Shown here piece by piece: positions 18,404-29,819 of a stretch of 64,000 nt of DNA (position 1 is its first letter; each line of letters starts with the position of its first letter). The DNA comes from Acipenser ruthenus (taxonomy: Eukaryota; Chordata; Actinopteri; Acipenseriformes; Acipenseridae): the NCBI RefSeq assembly GCF_902713425.1, contig NC_081198.1:23419188-23483187 (forward strand). The letters are read 5' to 3'. A model generated the notes under the pieces. It saw only the letters and a list, made by a program, of their open reading frames with translations. It made no database searches and was not told the origin of the DNA. A program made the position numbers and the translations under genes.

Positions 18404-21400
18404 CTACTCCGCGCAGGCCTTGTCCTTCCCAAGGGTCCGGATGTCCAGAATTACAAAGTCCTTGATAAGAGTTTGTGCCCTTCTGGTCGTGGTGATAGTG
18501 TCTAGCTCCTGCTTGTGATAGACACAGACGTTACGGCCTTCCCACAGGATCTGCTTGACAACATTGATGACACGCCAAACGCACTTAGCTGTGCTGGTAG
18601 TGATTCCTCCCGCAGGCCCATAGAGCACAGTCTCAGCGGTCATCTTGGCCGTGTCAGCAAACCTGTTTAGGAAGACAGAGACAGAGAGCCAGACACTGCC
18701 AGCCACATCACACTCCCAGAAGATATGGGCTGGTGTTTCTCTCTTGCGGCACTTTGCATAGGGGCATGTTTCTACTTGGGCTAGTCCCCTCCTGAACATG
18801 AACGCTCGAGTGGGGAGTGCACTGTGGACGGTGTTCCATGCTATATCCTTCTGGACATTACTGAGGCAGCTGTGAGACACATTCTCCCAGATTTTTTGGC
18901 TTTGGGTGAGGGAGAAAGTAGCTACTTTTTCAATTTCCTGGGAACCGGCAAGATATTTAGTTACAGCCTTGTATTCCCAGGAGGCCAATTTTGCTTTATC
19001 TAAGCCCAATTTATATATAGTGTCCCTTAAGGTTCTATAATACAATGGGGGGTCCCAGGAGTACGGCACGGTGTTATCAATAGTGCAGAGGCCCAAGGCC
19101 CTGAGACAGGTGGCAAAATAGAAACGATTCATGTAACATACCTTCCTGTCCAGGGCCTGGATGTTCTTGATAGTTTGCGTGAGCCCCTGCACTCGGGTGA
19201 GCTGCACAACGTCCGGGACCCCCTTACCTCCCTTCTTGTCGACTTTACTCAGAGTGGCTCGCTTTACCCTCTCCATCTTGCTGCCCCAGATAAAGCGGTG
19301 GATAATGTGGTCCACCACTTTTTTGGTGGTCCTGTCTGGGGGAAAGATTTTTCCTACATAAGAGAGGATGGGGAACAGTATAGACTTTTTTATTAGTACT
19401 CTACCCGTCATTGTTAAGGATCTTGTGCTCCATCCGCCAATCTTTTTACGGACCTGGTTAATGGCCGCCGTCCAGCTCTGGGCCCCCGAGCTATTGTTCT
19501 CGAAAATGAGGCCCAGAATCTTGATTTTGTCCTTTTTGACAGAGTACATGTCCGACAGTTCCCTATCTACCTGCCAATTTTTAGACACGTAGACTTCGCT
19601 CTTGGACTTATTAATCACTGCCCCGGTCGCCGTGCAGTACTTCTCAAGGATATTACTAATCCGAGGTACCGACGATGTGTTGGTGCAAATGAGTGACACA
19701 TCGTCCATATATGCTGTTGTTTTGACCTGGACCCCGTTGGATCCAGGCAGCTGGAAACCAGTTATATTGGTATCCCTACGAATTGCCTGCAGGAGGGGTT
19801 CAATGCACACGACATATAGCAGTGGGGATAGTGGGCAACCCTGTCTGACCCCTGACTGGATAGATATTTTACCAGTCAGGTGCCTGTTCACCAAGACTCG
19901 GGTACTAATGTTTGTATATATGGTTTTAACCCACTCCCTAAGTCCAGGAGCGAATTTCATCTGGTCCATCACTTTGTACATATATTCATGGCTTACCCTA
20001 TCGAACGCCTTCTCCTGGTCAAGGTTGAACAGGCAGAGGGGATGGTTCCGTTCTCTAGAATAAGCCAGAATGTCCCTTGTTAACATTAAAATATCCGTGA
20101 TGGACCTCCCTGGGACGCCACAAGCCTGGTCAGGGCCAATGACCAAAGGGAGGTGTACTTGTAGCCGGAGCATCAGAGCTTTGGCTAGTATCTTGTAATC
20201 CACGCAAAGGAGGCTGATTGGGCGCCAATTCCGTAGATCTTTAACTTCCCCTTTCTTATGAAGGAGAGTAATTACACTCTCCCGCATAGAAGGGCCCAAC
20301 CGCTTCTCCCTGTAGACCGCTCTGTAGACCTCCGCTAAATGGACTTTTAGCATGTCCCAAAAAAGATGGTAATACTCACCCGGGATGCCATCTGGACCTG
20401 GCGTCTTACCGGTGTTCATGGTCTTAACCGCCTGGGTGAGCTCCTCCAGCGTGAGTTCTGGGTCCTTCTCCTCCTCCTCGTCGTCCCGCACTGAGTCAGG
20501 CTCCAACTGGCTCAGGAACCACTCTATCAGGGTGTCATCTGTAGCTTTGATGTTATATAGGTCCCTATAGAAGTTCTCTACCACTTTTTTCACTCCCTCA
20601 CTATCCTCTACTATCCTCCCCCTGCTGTCGAGCATGGAGGACATCAAGTGCCGCTTCTCCCTCGTTTTCTGGAAGAAGAAGCGAGTACACTTTTCGTCTT
20701 CCTCCATTTTTTGCACTTTTGCATTGTGCATGACCTTTCGTTGTTCCTCCCTACAAAGCACTGAAAGATCTAGCTTGGTCTGGGCTATCTCGTCGCTTAC
20801 AGGGAACCCCCGAAGCTGAAGCAGGCTCAGATGCTGGAGGGCAGCATTCAGGTGTTTATATTTGGCCCTCCTTTCTTTTGCTTTCCTCTTGCCTGCTGCT
20901 ATGAAATAACCCTTAGTTCTCATTTTGACCATCTCCCACCACTCTATAGGGGAGTTGAATAGGTCACGCAAAGTGGTCCACTCAACAAGCCTGCTCTTAT
21001 AGGCTGCAGCTATGGAGGGGTCATCGAGTAAGGAGGTGTTTAATTTCCAGACCCCTGACCCCATCTGGGAGGTCTGAGGGACCTGCAATGTTACCTGCAG
21101 GAGCCTATGGTCAGAGAAGAAGACGGCCTGGGTGTCTACTGCCGTCTTCGTAAGGGAGCTGGTATGCAGGACGAGATCTATACGGGAGAAGGAGGTCCCA
21201 GATGAGCTCACCCAGGTAAAGGGAGGCACCAGGTCCTTACCTGCATCACACAGGGAGAAATCAAATATTACGGAGGACAAAACTCTACTAGAGCGGTCGT
21301 TGCGTGGCCTGCTCCGGTCTACGTCCCTCAGAGCACAATTGAAGTCACCTGACACGATGACGGGTACGTTCCCCAGCAGGAGTGGACGCAGCTGTGGAAA

Positions 21401-21811
21401 AAATTGAACTCTTTCGTTTTGGTTAGTGGGTGCGTAGACATTGACCAGTCTGAGGGGAGTGTTGTTGTATGTCACATCCACGCTCAGAATTCTACCAGGT
21501 TCTACCTCCCTGCTGCTGCGGGAGGTAATAAATGGGTTTTTAAACAGGATACCTACTCCGTCGGCTCTGGCTATGTTGGAGCCCGACCAGAAGGAGTCCC
21601 CCAGGGTCCAACTCTCCTTCAGGTCCCTATAATCAGGGCTCGATGAAATACCACACTCCTGCAGAAAGATGAGATCTGCTTTCAAGTTAGCTAGATAGTT
21701 TAGTACATCAAATCTTTTTTGTGTCTCCCTGATGCTCCTGACATTAACAGACACACATATCAGGGCCATCAGGGTAGCTAACAAGAAAAGGAGTCGCTGC
21801 GTCCACCCCAT
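18404..21811 (-). CDS. LINE ORF2, APE endonuclease and reverse transcriptase, K4 (12 residues short)
   Basis: Open frame of 1135 residues, with the TAG at codon 1136 shared with K2 and K5. It has Lys for Thr at about residue 808 (LIKKSI), a change shared only with K5, so K4 and K5 are the closest pair in this region. Endonuclease and RT catalytic residues are all present. Confidence 0.92.
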   Translation of the reverse strand: MGWTQRLLFLLATLMALICVSVNVRSIRETQKRFDVLNYLANLKADLIFLQECGISSSPDYRDLKESWTLGDSFWSGSNIARADGVGILFKNPFITSRSSREVEPGRILSVDVTYNNTPLRLVNVYAPTNQNERVQFFPQLRPLLLGNVPVIVSGDFNCALRDVDRSRPRNDRSSRVLSSVIFDFSLCDAGKDLVPPFTWVSSSGTSFSRIDLVLHTSSLTKTAVDTQAVFFSDHRLLQVTLQVPQTSQMGSGVWKLNTSLLDDPSIAAAYKSRLVEWTTLRDLFNSPIEWWEMVKMRTKGYFIAAGKRKAKERRAKYKHLNAALQHLSLLQLRGFPVSDEIAQTKLDLSVLCREEQRKVMHNAKVQKMEEDEKCTRFFFQKTREKRHLMSSMLDSRGRIVEDSEGVKKVVENFYRDLYNIKATDDTLIEWFLSQLEPDSVRDDEEEEKDPELTLEELTQAVKTMNTGKTPGPDGIPGEYYHLFWDMLKVHLAEVYRAVYREKRLGPSMRESVITLLHKKGEVKDLRNWRPISLLCVDYKILAKALMLRLQVHLPLVIGPDQACGVPGRSITDILMLTRDILAYSRERNHPLCLFNLDQEKAFDRVSHEYMYKVMDQMKFAPGLREWVKTIYTNISTRVLVNRHLTGKISIQSGVRQGCPLSPLLYVVCIEPLLQAIRRDTNITGFQLPGSNGVQVKTTAYMDDVSLICTNTSSVPRISNILEKYCTATGAVINKSKSEVYVSKNWQVDRELSDMYSVKKDKIKILGLIFENNSSGAQSWTAAINQVRKKIGGWSTRSLTMTGRVLIKKSILFPILSYVGKIFPPDRTTKKVVDHIIHRFIWGSKMERVKRATLSKVDKKGGKGVPDVVQLTRVQGLTQTIKNIQALDRKVCYMNRFYFATCLRALGLCTIDNTVPYSWDPPLYYRTLRDTIYKLGLDKAKLASWEYKAVTKYLAGSQEIEKVATFSLTQSQKIWENVSHSCLSNVQKDIAWNTVHSALPTRAFMFRRGLAQVETCPYAKCRKRETPAHIFWECDVAGSVWLSVSVFLNRFADTAKMTAETVLYGPAGGITTSTAKCVWRVINVVKQILWEGRNVCVYHKQELDTITTTRRAQTLIKDFVILDIRTLGKDKACAE

Positions 21812-21816
21812 AGCGA

Positions 21817-23762
21817 CTATGATTGGGAGGTCGGGACACTCTTCCTACTCTTAGCTCTACGCTTGCTTCGAGGGGGCTTGGGCTTATTTGCAACTCCCAT
21901 CACCCCTGAGAAGGTACTCACTGCTGCCTCGTCCAAGAAGGCACCGTCTTTATATGCACAGTACGTGGAGTTGTTGGGGTTATTCAACTCCCCACAAGGT
22001 AAGTCTGGTGGAACTTGCTCAGGGCCCCTCGGAACGTGTGGGTCAGCTTTGTCCTGGGGGGGGGTTATGACAGACAGCATTCTTTGGCTGTTACCGTCTG
22101 TTGAATTGGAGCTGTTAGCAGACTTCTGGCTTACCGCGTCCAGGGGTATTCCCATGTCCTCCAGTGCTGTATCTAGGAGGACCTCTAGGGGGCCCCTGGT
22201 TTTGCCCATACAAGGGAGGGGGTCAAGGATGCTTTGAAGGGAGGCCCTTCGCTTGAAGAGGGTCATTGCTACCGAGGTACTGCTGGTCAGGGAAGGTGTT
22301 GACCCCGACCTCTCCCTCGGTGCATTAGTGAACACCTCTTCTGCGAGGTGTGCTAGGGTTTGTGCCAACGACTGGGAAGGCTGGCTGGGGATGCCCTGGC
22401 TGGCTGCTACCTGCCCACTAGGCGGCAGTGTAGCCGTCCCACTCGCCTCCGTCTCTGCCTGCGAGGGCAAGACTGGGGACTTTGTGTGGACATTAGCTGG
22501 TTTTGGATCTATGGGGGCCACCTGCAACTTGCTGTCTTTGATCCTGATCTTCTTTCTTTTCCCCCCCTCGTCTCTACCCTTTCTTTTCCCCACCCTCTGC
22601 TGGTTCTTCACTCCCTTCCCCTCCTTCTCACTCTCACTTTCACTGTCGCTTTTGCTTTCCTCCCCCACGGACTCAATCCTTATGGCGTCATAACGAGAGC
22701 CGAGGGGGAGTGCTGGCGCTGAGAGGGCCCTACTCAGGGGGGGGCCGCTGCTGGGTCCGGGCTCCCTCCCTGACTCGTGTTCTGCATCAGAGGAGCTACT
22801 GGAGGAGCTAGTGGAGTGGCTGTTGTACTCTCTCTCTGGGCTGGGGGAAGGGGTCCTCGTAAAACGGGACATGTCTCGGGGGCGGGGGGGTGAGGGGGTG
22901 CTGGTGATGATGGTGGTGCTGGAGTCTGGGTCTTGGATACTGTTGGTGGTGATGTGGACTGATCTTTGTTACTTGCTCCCTCTTCCTGCTCAGGCCTAGG
23001 CTTGTTCATGTTTGCCTTGCTGGCTCTGGCCATGTTGGCATAGGAAGAGGGGCAGTCCTTAAACAGGTGCCCCTTCTTTCCACACAAATTGCACTGCCTC
23101 TCTTCTCTGCAGTGGCTGGTCTCGTGGGGGGCGCCGCAGTTCCTGCACTTGACTACAGTACATGCGGCCGCCAGGTGTCCTAATTCCCCACATTTCCTGC
23201 AGAGTTTTGGCATCCCATTATAGAATACCAGCCCTCTGTTGGGCCCTAACACTATGGAGTTTGGAATGTGGCGGACGCCTCCAATGCCCGATGGATCAAC
23301 ATTGAGGCGTACCAGCCACTTTCTGGCTCCTGTCCAAACCCCATCTTCGTCTGTAATTTTCCTCCCTTCTGATGACACCCTCCCATAGCGGTTAAGCCAT
23401 GTTGTAATATCATAGTCGCTAACAGCCTCATTGAAAAATTGGACAGTAACAACTTTCATTTCTCTGTCTGTCAGTGCATCCACACAAAATTCTTTGTATG
23501 GAGCGAGATATTTATTCTCCCCCCAAAAGGACCACATTTCTTGTAACTTTTGGGGGTTCCTAAAACTGACCTCAAACACTTCCTTAAGCCCTGGCAATTT
23601 CACCAAACAATTCAAGTCAGAAGGGGAAAAACCCATACCCCTCTGAAGAATGGTCCGGCTGAACTCCAGTCTCGTCAGTCCTGGTTCCGTTTCATCTTGC
23701 TTGTTTCTTGTGAAGCGCACCGCATTGTGCCTCCTGGTTTCCTGGGTTGGCCGGAACGCCAT
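21817..23762 (-). pseudogene. LINE ORF1, K4, one frameshift
   Basis: Same split as K2: the N-terminal frame is 22734-23762 with three CCHC knuckles, and the C-terminal frame is 21817-22872. The break is at the five-G run at about 22894-22898. No additional breaks were noticed. Confidence 0.87.
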
Positions 23763-24502
23763 CCTTCAGCTGGCTCCTCCGATTGGGGTGGGAGAAGCCT
23801 CTGGACGTCCGGGTTGTCTCTCTCTACGGAAAAGAGACAACGTAAGCAGCAAATCTGGGCAGTTGAAGGAACTATTACTTTAGTCCCTGAGGAGATGGTC
23901 GCCTCGCAAGAGGGACCCCCTCCCCAGGTGAACGGTGTCCTTCCCTGGCGGAGTAGGGGGCGCTGCTTGGCACCGAGACCACGTAGGAAGAATCGTGGCT
24001 GTGACGCCTCCTCGGGGTCCGGGGCCGCCCTCTGCTCCTCCCAGATGGCGCCCTCTGCTGGGCGCCTGCTGCTCTCTCGGTCTGGATCTCGATTACAATC
24101 AAGGGCTGGGGATGAGGTCGTCTAGGTCATCAAAGGGTCCTCAAAGGTCGTCTGGATGGTAGGTCCTCCTTCTCTCTAACTCCAGGAACGTCTGGAAAAG
24201 CCGGAACCGCCTGAAAAAGAAAAAAACGGGAACCGCCTGAAAAAGAAAAAACTGCTCTCAACAGTCAACAAAATCTTGAAAGACCCTCGGCCTGGATTGG
24301 GCAAGCCAAAACCAGACTGAGCATTAGTCTTCCAAAAAGTTGCCGAGCTGAAGAAAGCCAGTCAAAAATAAAAAAAATTCTGTTCCTCCTCACCCGAACA
24401 AACCTCTCACAGACCCTCGGAGGGAGCGGGCAATGCCACTACCCTCTAAGCCTTAGTCTTAGAAAGATTTATTCGAACTGAAGAGAAGCCAGAGTATATG
24501 GC

Positions 24503-25584
24503 TGGCTAAGAAGGACCTGGCATAGGGACATGTTCCACCACACTTGTCTGGTTAGCTGCATGCTCCCAGGAAACAAACTGCTGCTGTCTACATCATCATC
24601 ACATGTGAATAAAAGAAAGAAAGACAGCAAGAAAGAAAGAGAGAAAGAAAGAGAAAGAAAGAAAGAGAGAAAGAAAAAAAAAGAAGTAAAACGGCGGGAA
24701 AACTTGCATCAACACTGGCACTCTCCCTCCAGCAGGGGTAGACAAAATGCTCACAGGAGAGATCCAGATCTGACTTTGACCAACGTTAGAGAAAGGTGTG
24801 CACCGTTCCCGGAGGTACTGCAATACCGGGCCGATGCGTGGAGTGGACGGAGCAAGCCCCTGTTCCATCTCCCGATTCCAAAAATCAATTTAATATATGG
24901 TCCCCTGATAGGGGACGTATCAGATATTAAACTGATAAGAACAGATACTACACTTGATCTTAGCCAAAAGGCCGAGAAGCGATGGCGACTTGGCCCTTGC
25001 CCGGGGCCCCCCAGCCCGGACGGCACAGGGGGATTCAAAGGTGGGTGCAAAATTCCAAGCACAAGCAGACCCCCAAAAAACGGGCTGCTGCTTCCAGAGG
25101 GGAAATGTGCAATTTAAGCAGGAGAAAACAAAACAAAGCAAAAACACACACATAACACCAAAAACAAAACATAAACTGGCGGAGTGCGTCTTACAAATAG
25201 TCATGCCAAGCTGCTATGCTGTGCAAGGTGCCTTGGGTAACTACAACTGTGCCTCGCTGGCTGGCTGGCTTGCTAAGAAGGTCCTGGCATAGGGACATGT
25301 TCCACCACACTTGTCTGGTTAGCTGCATGCTCCCAGGAAACAACCTGCTGCTGTCTACATCATCACCACATGTGAATAAAAGAAAGAAAGACAGCAAGAA
25401 AGAAAGAGAGAAAGAAAGAGAGAAAGAGAGAAAGAAAGAGAGAAAGAAAGAAAGAGAGAAAGAAAAAAAAAAGAAGTAAAACGGCGGGAAAACTTGCATC
25501 AACACTGGCACTCTCCCTCCAGCAGGGGTAGACAAAATGCTCACAGGAGAGATCCAGATCTGACTTTGACCAACGTTAGAGAAA
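24503..25584. repeat. U2 array segment: spacers around one intact U2
   Basis: Spacer DNA between K4 and K5, with purine microsatellites at about 24611-24685 and 25378-25476. The left part begins directly at the K4 5' junction and carries the same variants as the spacers beside K1, K2 and K5. The right part is a complete spacer with promoter and 3' box. Confidence 0.9.
24795..24983 (-). ncRNA. U2: U2 snRNA
   Basis: Complete 189-nt copy with no difference from the reference copy noticed by eye. It is the only intact U2 between K4 and K5, flanked by a proper PSE-like element and 3' box. Confidence 0.97.
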
Positions 25585-25737
25585 GGTGTGCACCGTTCCC
25601 GGAGGTACTGCAATACCGGGCCGATGCGTGGAGTGGACGGAGCAAGCCCCTGTTCCATCTCCCGATTCCAAAAATCAATTTAATATATGGTCCCCTGATA
25701 GGGGACGTATCAGATATTAAACTGATAAGAACAGATA
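25585..25737 (-). pseudogene. U2 snRNA 3' fragment (nt 37-189), interrupted by K5
   Basis: Same breakpoint as the fragment beside K2 (element joined to nt 39, with TA ambiguous). It lacks the K2-side substitution near the 3' end. Confidence 0.95.
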
Positions 25738-26406
25738 CTCTTTTATTGAGATTTTACATTTTTTACATTTACACCCATTCGTTTTTTCATTCATTTTACA
25801 TTTCTTTTAAAGATGACATTCATGCATACAGACATACATTTTGTTTTAAAAGCATTTAAAATACATTTAAAAACACCAAGACAATTGTGCTTTGTACATG
25901 GTTAAAACAGACACAGATTAAAATCAACATGAAAAAAACCTGTGCTGTTTTAAAAGTGACTGGAAAAAAAGAACCATCTATAAAAAACCAGTGCTTGTGA
26001 GGGCCGGGGAGTGCTCTCTAAAAAAGTGAACATAAACCTAGATCTAAAACAGGGACAGGGGAAAAGGGACAGTGTATAAACAGTGAGTTAAAATTCTAAA
26101 ATTTTAAAACACTTAAAATGTAACTTTTAATAGTTTACATTAAAAATCTTAAAGATACATAAAACAAAACAAAACAAAATCAAATAAAACATTCAAATTA
26201 AATCAAAGGTCCATAAAACTGAAACAAAAAGACTACATAAAACCAGGGCACCGTTGAAAAACGGTCATGCCAGCTAAAAAGGGCGGAATGCTGGCATGAC
26301 AAAATAAATAAAAGGCTTAGCGGTGCCCCGTAGTCCCGCTCCTAGGAGCTAGCGGTTCCAGTTTTTTCCTTTATTCCATCTTCACGTCCTGAAGTCCGGC
26401 GATCCT

Positions 26407-29400
26407 CTACTCCGCGCAGGCCTTGTCCTTCCCAAGGGTCCGGATGTCCAGAATTACAAAGTCCTTGATAAGAGTTTGTGCCCTTCTGGTCGTGGTGATA
26501 GTGTCTAGCTCCTGCTTGTGATAGACACAGACGTTACGGCCTTCCCACAGGATCTGCTTGACAACATTGATGACACGCCAAACGCACTTAGCTGTGCTGG
26601 TAGTGATTCCTCCCGCAGGCCCATAGAGCACAGTCTCAGCGGTCATCTTGGCCGTGTCAGCAAACCTGTTTAGGAAGACAGAGACAGAGAGCCAGACACT
26701 GCCAGCCACATCACACTCCCAGAAGATATGGGCTGGTGTTTCTCTCTTGCGGCACTTTGCATAGGGGCATGTTTCTACTTGGGCTAGTCCCCTCCTGAAC
26801 ATGAACGCTCGAGTGGGGAGTGCACTGTGGACGGTGTTCCATGCTATATCCTTCTGGACATTACTGAGGCAGCTGTGAGACACATTCTCCCAGATTTTTT
26901 GGCTTTGGGTGAGGGAGAAAGTAGCTACTTTTTCAATTTCCTGGGAACCGGCAAGATATTTAGTTACAGCCTTGTATTCCCAGGAGGCCAATTTTGCTTT
27001 ATCTAAGCCCAATTTATATATAGTGTCCCTTAAGGTTCTATAATACAATGGGGGGTCCCAGGAGTACGGCACGGTGTTATCAATAGTGCAGAGGCCCAAG
27101 GCCCTGAGACAGGTGGCAAAATAGAAACGATTCATGTAACATACCTTCCTGTCCAGGGCCTGGATGTTCTTGATAGTTTGCGTGAGCCCCTGCACTCGGG
27201 TGAGCTGCACAACGTCCGGGACCCCCTTACCTCCCTTCTTGTCGACTTTACTCAGAGTGGCTCGCTTTACCCTCTCCATCTTGCTGCCCCAGATAAAGCG
27301 GTGGATAATGTGGTCCACCACTTTTTTGGTGGTCCTGTCTGGGGGAAAGATTTTTCCTACATAAGAGAGGATGGGGAACAGTATAGACTTTTTTATTAGT
27401 ACTCTACCCGTCATTGTTAAGGATCTTGTGCTCCATCCGCCAATCTTTTTACGGACCTGGTTAATGGCCGCCGTCCAGCTCTGGGCCCCCGAGCTATTGT
27501 TCTCGAAAATGAGGCCCAGAATCTTGATTTTGTCCTTTTTGACAGAGTACATGTCCGACAGTTCCCTATCTACCTGCCAATTTTTAGACACGTAGACTTC
27601 GCTCTTGGACTTATTAATCACTGCCCCGGTCGCCGTGCAGTACTTCTCAAGGATATTACTAATCCGAGGTACCGACGATGTGTTGGTGCAAATGAGTGAC
27701 ACATCGTCCATATATGCTGTTGTTTTGACCTGGACCCCGTTGGATCCAGGCAGCTGGAAACCAGTTATATTGGTATCCCTACGAATTGCCTGCAGGAGGG
27801 GTTCAATGCACACGACATATAGCAGTGGGGATAGTGGGCAACCCTGTCTGACCCCTGACTGGATAGATATTTTACCAGTCAGGTGCCTGTTCACCAAGAC
27901 TCGGGTACTAATGTTTGTATATATGGTTTTAACCCACTCCCTAAGTCCAGGAGTGAATTTCATCTGGTCCATCACTTTGTACATATATTCATGGCTTACC
28001 CTATCGAACGCCTTCTCCTGGTCAAGGTTGAACAGGCAGAGGGGATGGTTCCGTTCTCTAGAATAAGCCAGAATGTCCCTTGTTAACATTAAAATATCCG
28101 TGATGGACCTCCCTGGGACGCCACAAGCCTGGTCAGGGCCAATGACCAAAGGGAGGTGTACTTGTAGCCGGAGCATCAGAGCTTTGGCTAGTATCTTGTA
28201 ATCCACGCAAAGGAGGCTGATTGGGCGCCAATTCCGTAGATCTTTAACTTCCCCTTTCTTATGAAGGAGAGTAATTACACTCTCCCGCATAGAAGGGCCC
28301 AACCGCTTCTCCCTGTAGACCGCTCTGTAGACCTCCGCTAAATGGACTTTTAGCATGTCCCAAAAAAGATGGTAATACTCACCCGGGATGCCATCTGGAC
28401 CTGGCGTCTTACCGGTGTTCATGGTCTTAACCGCCTGGGTGAGCTCCTCCAGCGTGAGTTCTGGGTCCTTCTCCTCCTCCTCGTCGTCCCGCACTGAGTC
28501 AGGCTCCAACTGGCTCAGGAACCACTCTATCAGGGTGTCATCTGTAGCTTTGATGTTATATAGGTCCCTATAGAAGTTCTCTACCACTTTTTTCACTCCC
28601 TCACTATCCTCTACTATCCTCCCCCTGCTGTCGAGCATGGAGGACATCAAGTGCCGCTTCTCCCTCGTTTTCTGGAAGAAGAAGCGAGTACACTTTTCGT
28701 CTTCCTCCATTTTTTGCACTTTTGCATTGTGCATGACCTTTCGTTGTTCCTCCCTACAAAGCACTGAAAGATCGAGCTTGGTCTGGGCTATCTCGTCGCT
28801 TACAGGGAACCCCCGAAGCTGAAGCAGGCTCAGATGCTGGAGGGCAGCATTCAGGTGTTTATATTTGGCCCTCCTTTCTTTTGCTTTCCTCTTGCCTGCT
28901 GCTATGAAATAACCCTTAGTTCTCATTTTGACCATCTCCCACCACTCTATAGGGGAGTTGAATAGGTCACGCAAAGTGGTCCACTCAACAAGCCTGCTCT
29001 TATAGGCTGCAGCTATGGAGGGGTCATCGAGTAAGGAGGTGTTTAATTTCCAGACCCCTGACCCCATCTGGGAGGTCTGAGGGACCTGCAATGTTACCTG
29101 CAGGAGCCTATGGTCAGAGAAGAAGACGGCCTGGGTGTCTACTGCCGTCTTCGTAAGGGAGCTGGTATGCAGGACGAGATCTATACGGGAGAAGGAGGTC
29201 CCAGATGAGCTCACCCAGGTAAAGGGAGGCACCAGGTCCTTACCTGCATCACACAGGGAGAAATCAAATATTACGGAGGACAAAACTCTACTAGAGCGGT
29301 CGTTGCGTGGCCTGCTCCGGTCTACGTCCCTCAGAGCACAATTGAAGTCACCTGACACGATGACGGGTACGTTCCCCAGCAGGAGTGGACGCAGCTGTGG

Positions 29401-29814
29401 AAAAAATTGAACTCTTTCGTTTTGGTTAGTGGGTGCGTAGACATTGACCAGTCTGAGGGGAGTGTTGTTGTATGTCACATCCACGCTCAGAATTCTACCA
29501 GGTTCTACCTCCCTGCTGCTGCGGGAGGTAATAAATGGGTTTTTAAACAGGATACCTACTCCGTCGGCTCTGGCTATGTTGGAGCCCGACCAGAAGGAGT
29601 CCCCCAGGGTCCAACTCTCCTTCAGGTCCCTATAATCAGGGCTCGATGAAATACCACACTCCTGCAGAAAGATGAGATCTGCTTTCAAGTTAGCTAGATA
29701 GTTTAGTACATCAAATCTTTTTTGTGTCTCCCTGATGCTCCTGACATTAACAGACACACATATCAGGGCCATCAGGGTAGCTAACAAGAAAAGGAGTCGC
29801 TGCGTCCACCCCAT
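26407..29814 (-). CDS. LINE ORF2, APE endonuclease and reverse transcriptase, K5 (12 residues short)
   Basis: Open frame of 1135 residues with the TAG at codon 1136 and the Lys at about 808 shared with K4. It has one private change, Thr for Ala at about residue 621 (KFTPGL), between RT motif A and motif B. Catalytic motifs are intact. Confidence 0.92.
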   Translation of the reverse strand: MGWTQRLLFLLATLMALICVSVNVRSIRETQKRFDVLNYLANLKADLIFLQECGISSSPDYRDLKESWTLGDSFWSGSNIARADGVGILFKNPFITSRSSREVEPGRILSVDVTYNNTPLRLVNVYAPTNQNERVQFFPQLRPLLLGNVPVIVSGDFNCALRDVDRSRPRNDRSSRVLSSVIFDFSLCDAGKDLVPPFTWVSSSGTSFSRIDLVLHTSSLTKTAVDTQAVFFSDHRLLQVTLQVPQTSQMGSGVWKLNTSLLDDPSIAAAYKSRLVEWTTLRDLFNSPIEWWEMVKMRTKGYFIAAGKRKAKERRAKYKHLNAALQHLSLLQLRGFPVSDEIAQTKLDLSVLCREEQRKVMHNAKVQKMEEDEKCTRFFFQKTREKRHLMSSMLDSRGRIVEDSEGVKKVVENFYRDLYNIKATDDTLIEWFLSQLEPDSVRDDEEEEKDPELTLEELTQAVKTMNTGKTPGPDGIPGEYYHLFWDMLKVHLAEVYRAVYREKRLGPSMRESVITLLHKKGEVKDLRNWRPISLLCVDYKILAKALMLRLQVHLPLVIGPDQACGVPGRSITDILMLTRDILAYSRERNHPLCLFNLDQEKAFDRVSHEYMYKVMDQMKFTPGLREWVKTIYTNISTRVLVNRHLTGKISIQSGVRQGCPLSPLLYVVCIEPLLQAIRRDTNITGFQLPGSNGVQVKTTAYMDDVSLICTNTSSVPRISNILEKYCTATGAVINKSKSEVYVSKNWQVDRELSDMYSVKKDKIKILGLIFENNSSGAQSWTAAINQVRKKIGGWSTRSLTMTGRVLIKKSILFPILSYVGKIFPPDRTTKKVVDHIIHRFIWGSKMERVKRATLSKVDKKGGKGVPDVVQLTRVQGLTQTIKNIQALDRKVCYMNRFYFATCLRALGLCTIDNTVPYSWDPPLYYRTLRDTIYKLGLDKAKLASWEYKAVTKYLAGSQEIEKVATFSLTQSQKIWENVSHSCLSNVQKDIAWNTVHSALPTRAFMFRRGLAQVETCPYAKCRKRETPAHIFWECDVAGSVWLSVSVFLNRFADTAKMTAETVLYGPAGGITTSTAKCVWRVINVVKQILWEGRNVCVYHKQELDTITTTRRAQTLIKDFVILDIRTLGKDKACAE

Positions 29815-29819
29815 AGCGA

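Larger units (their letters stand above)
17729..24502 (-). mobile_element. K4: near full-length U2-targeted LINE, mosaic
   Basis: A 6.8-kb element. The 5' UTR, the shifted ORF1 and most of ORF2 match K2 and K5, including the 27-bp leader duplication. The distal 3' UTR instead resembles K7: a C in the loop of the short stem (TTCAAAAACGG at 18251) and extra changes near 18187-18212, with the same 3' junction as K7. This looks like gene conversion or crossing-over between element lineages. Stem-loops are at 18247-18297. Confidence 0.9.
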
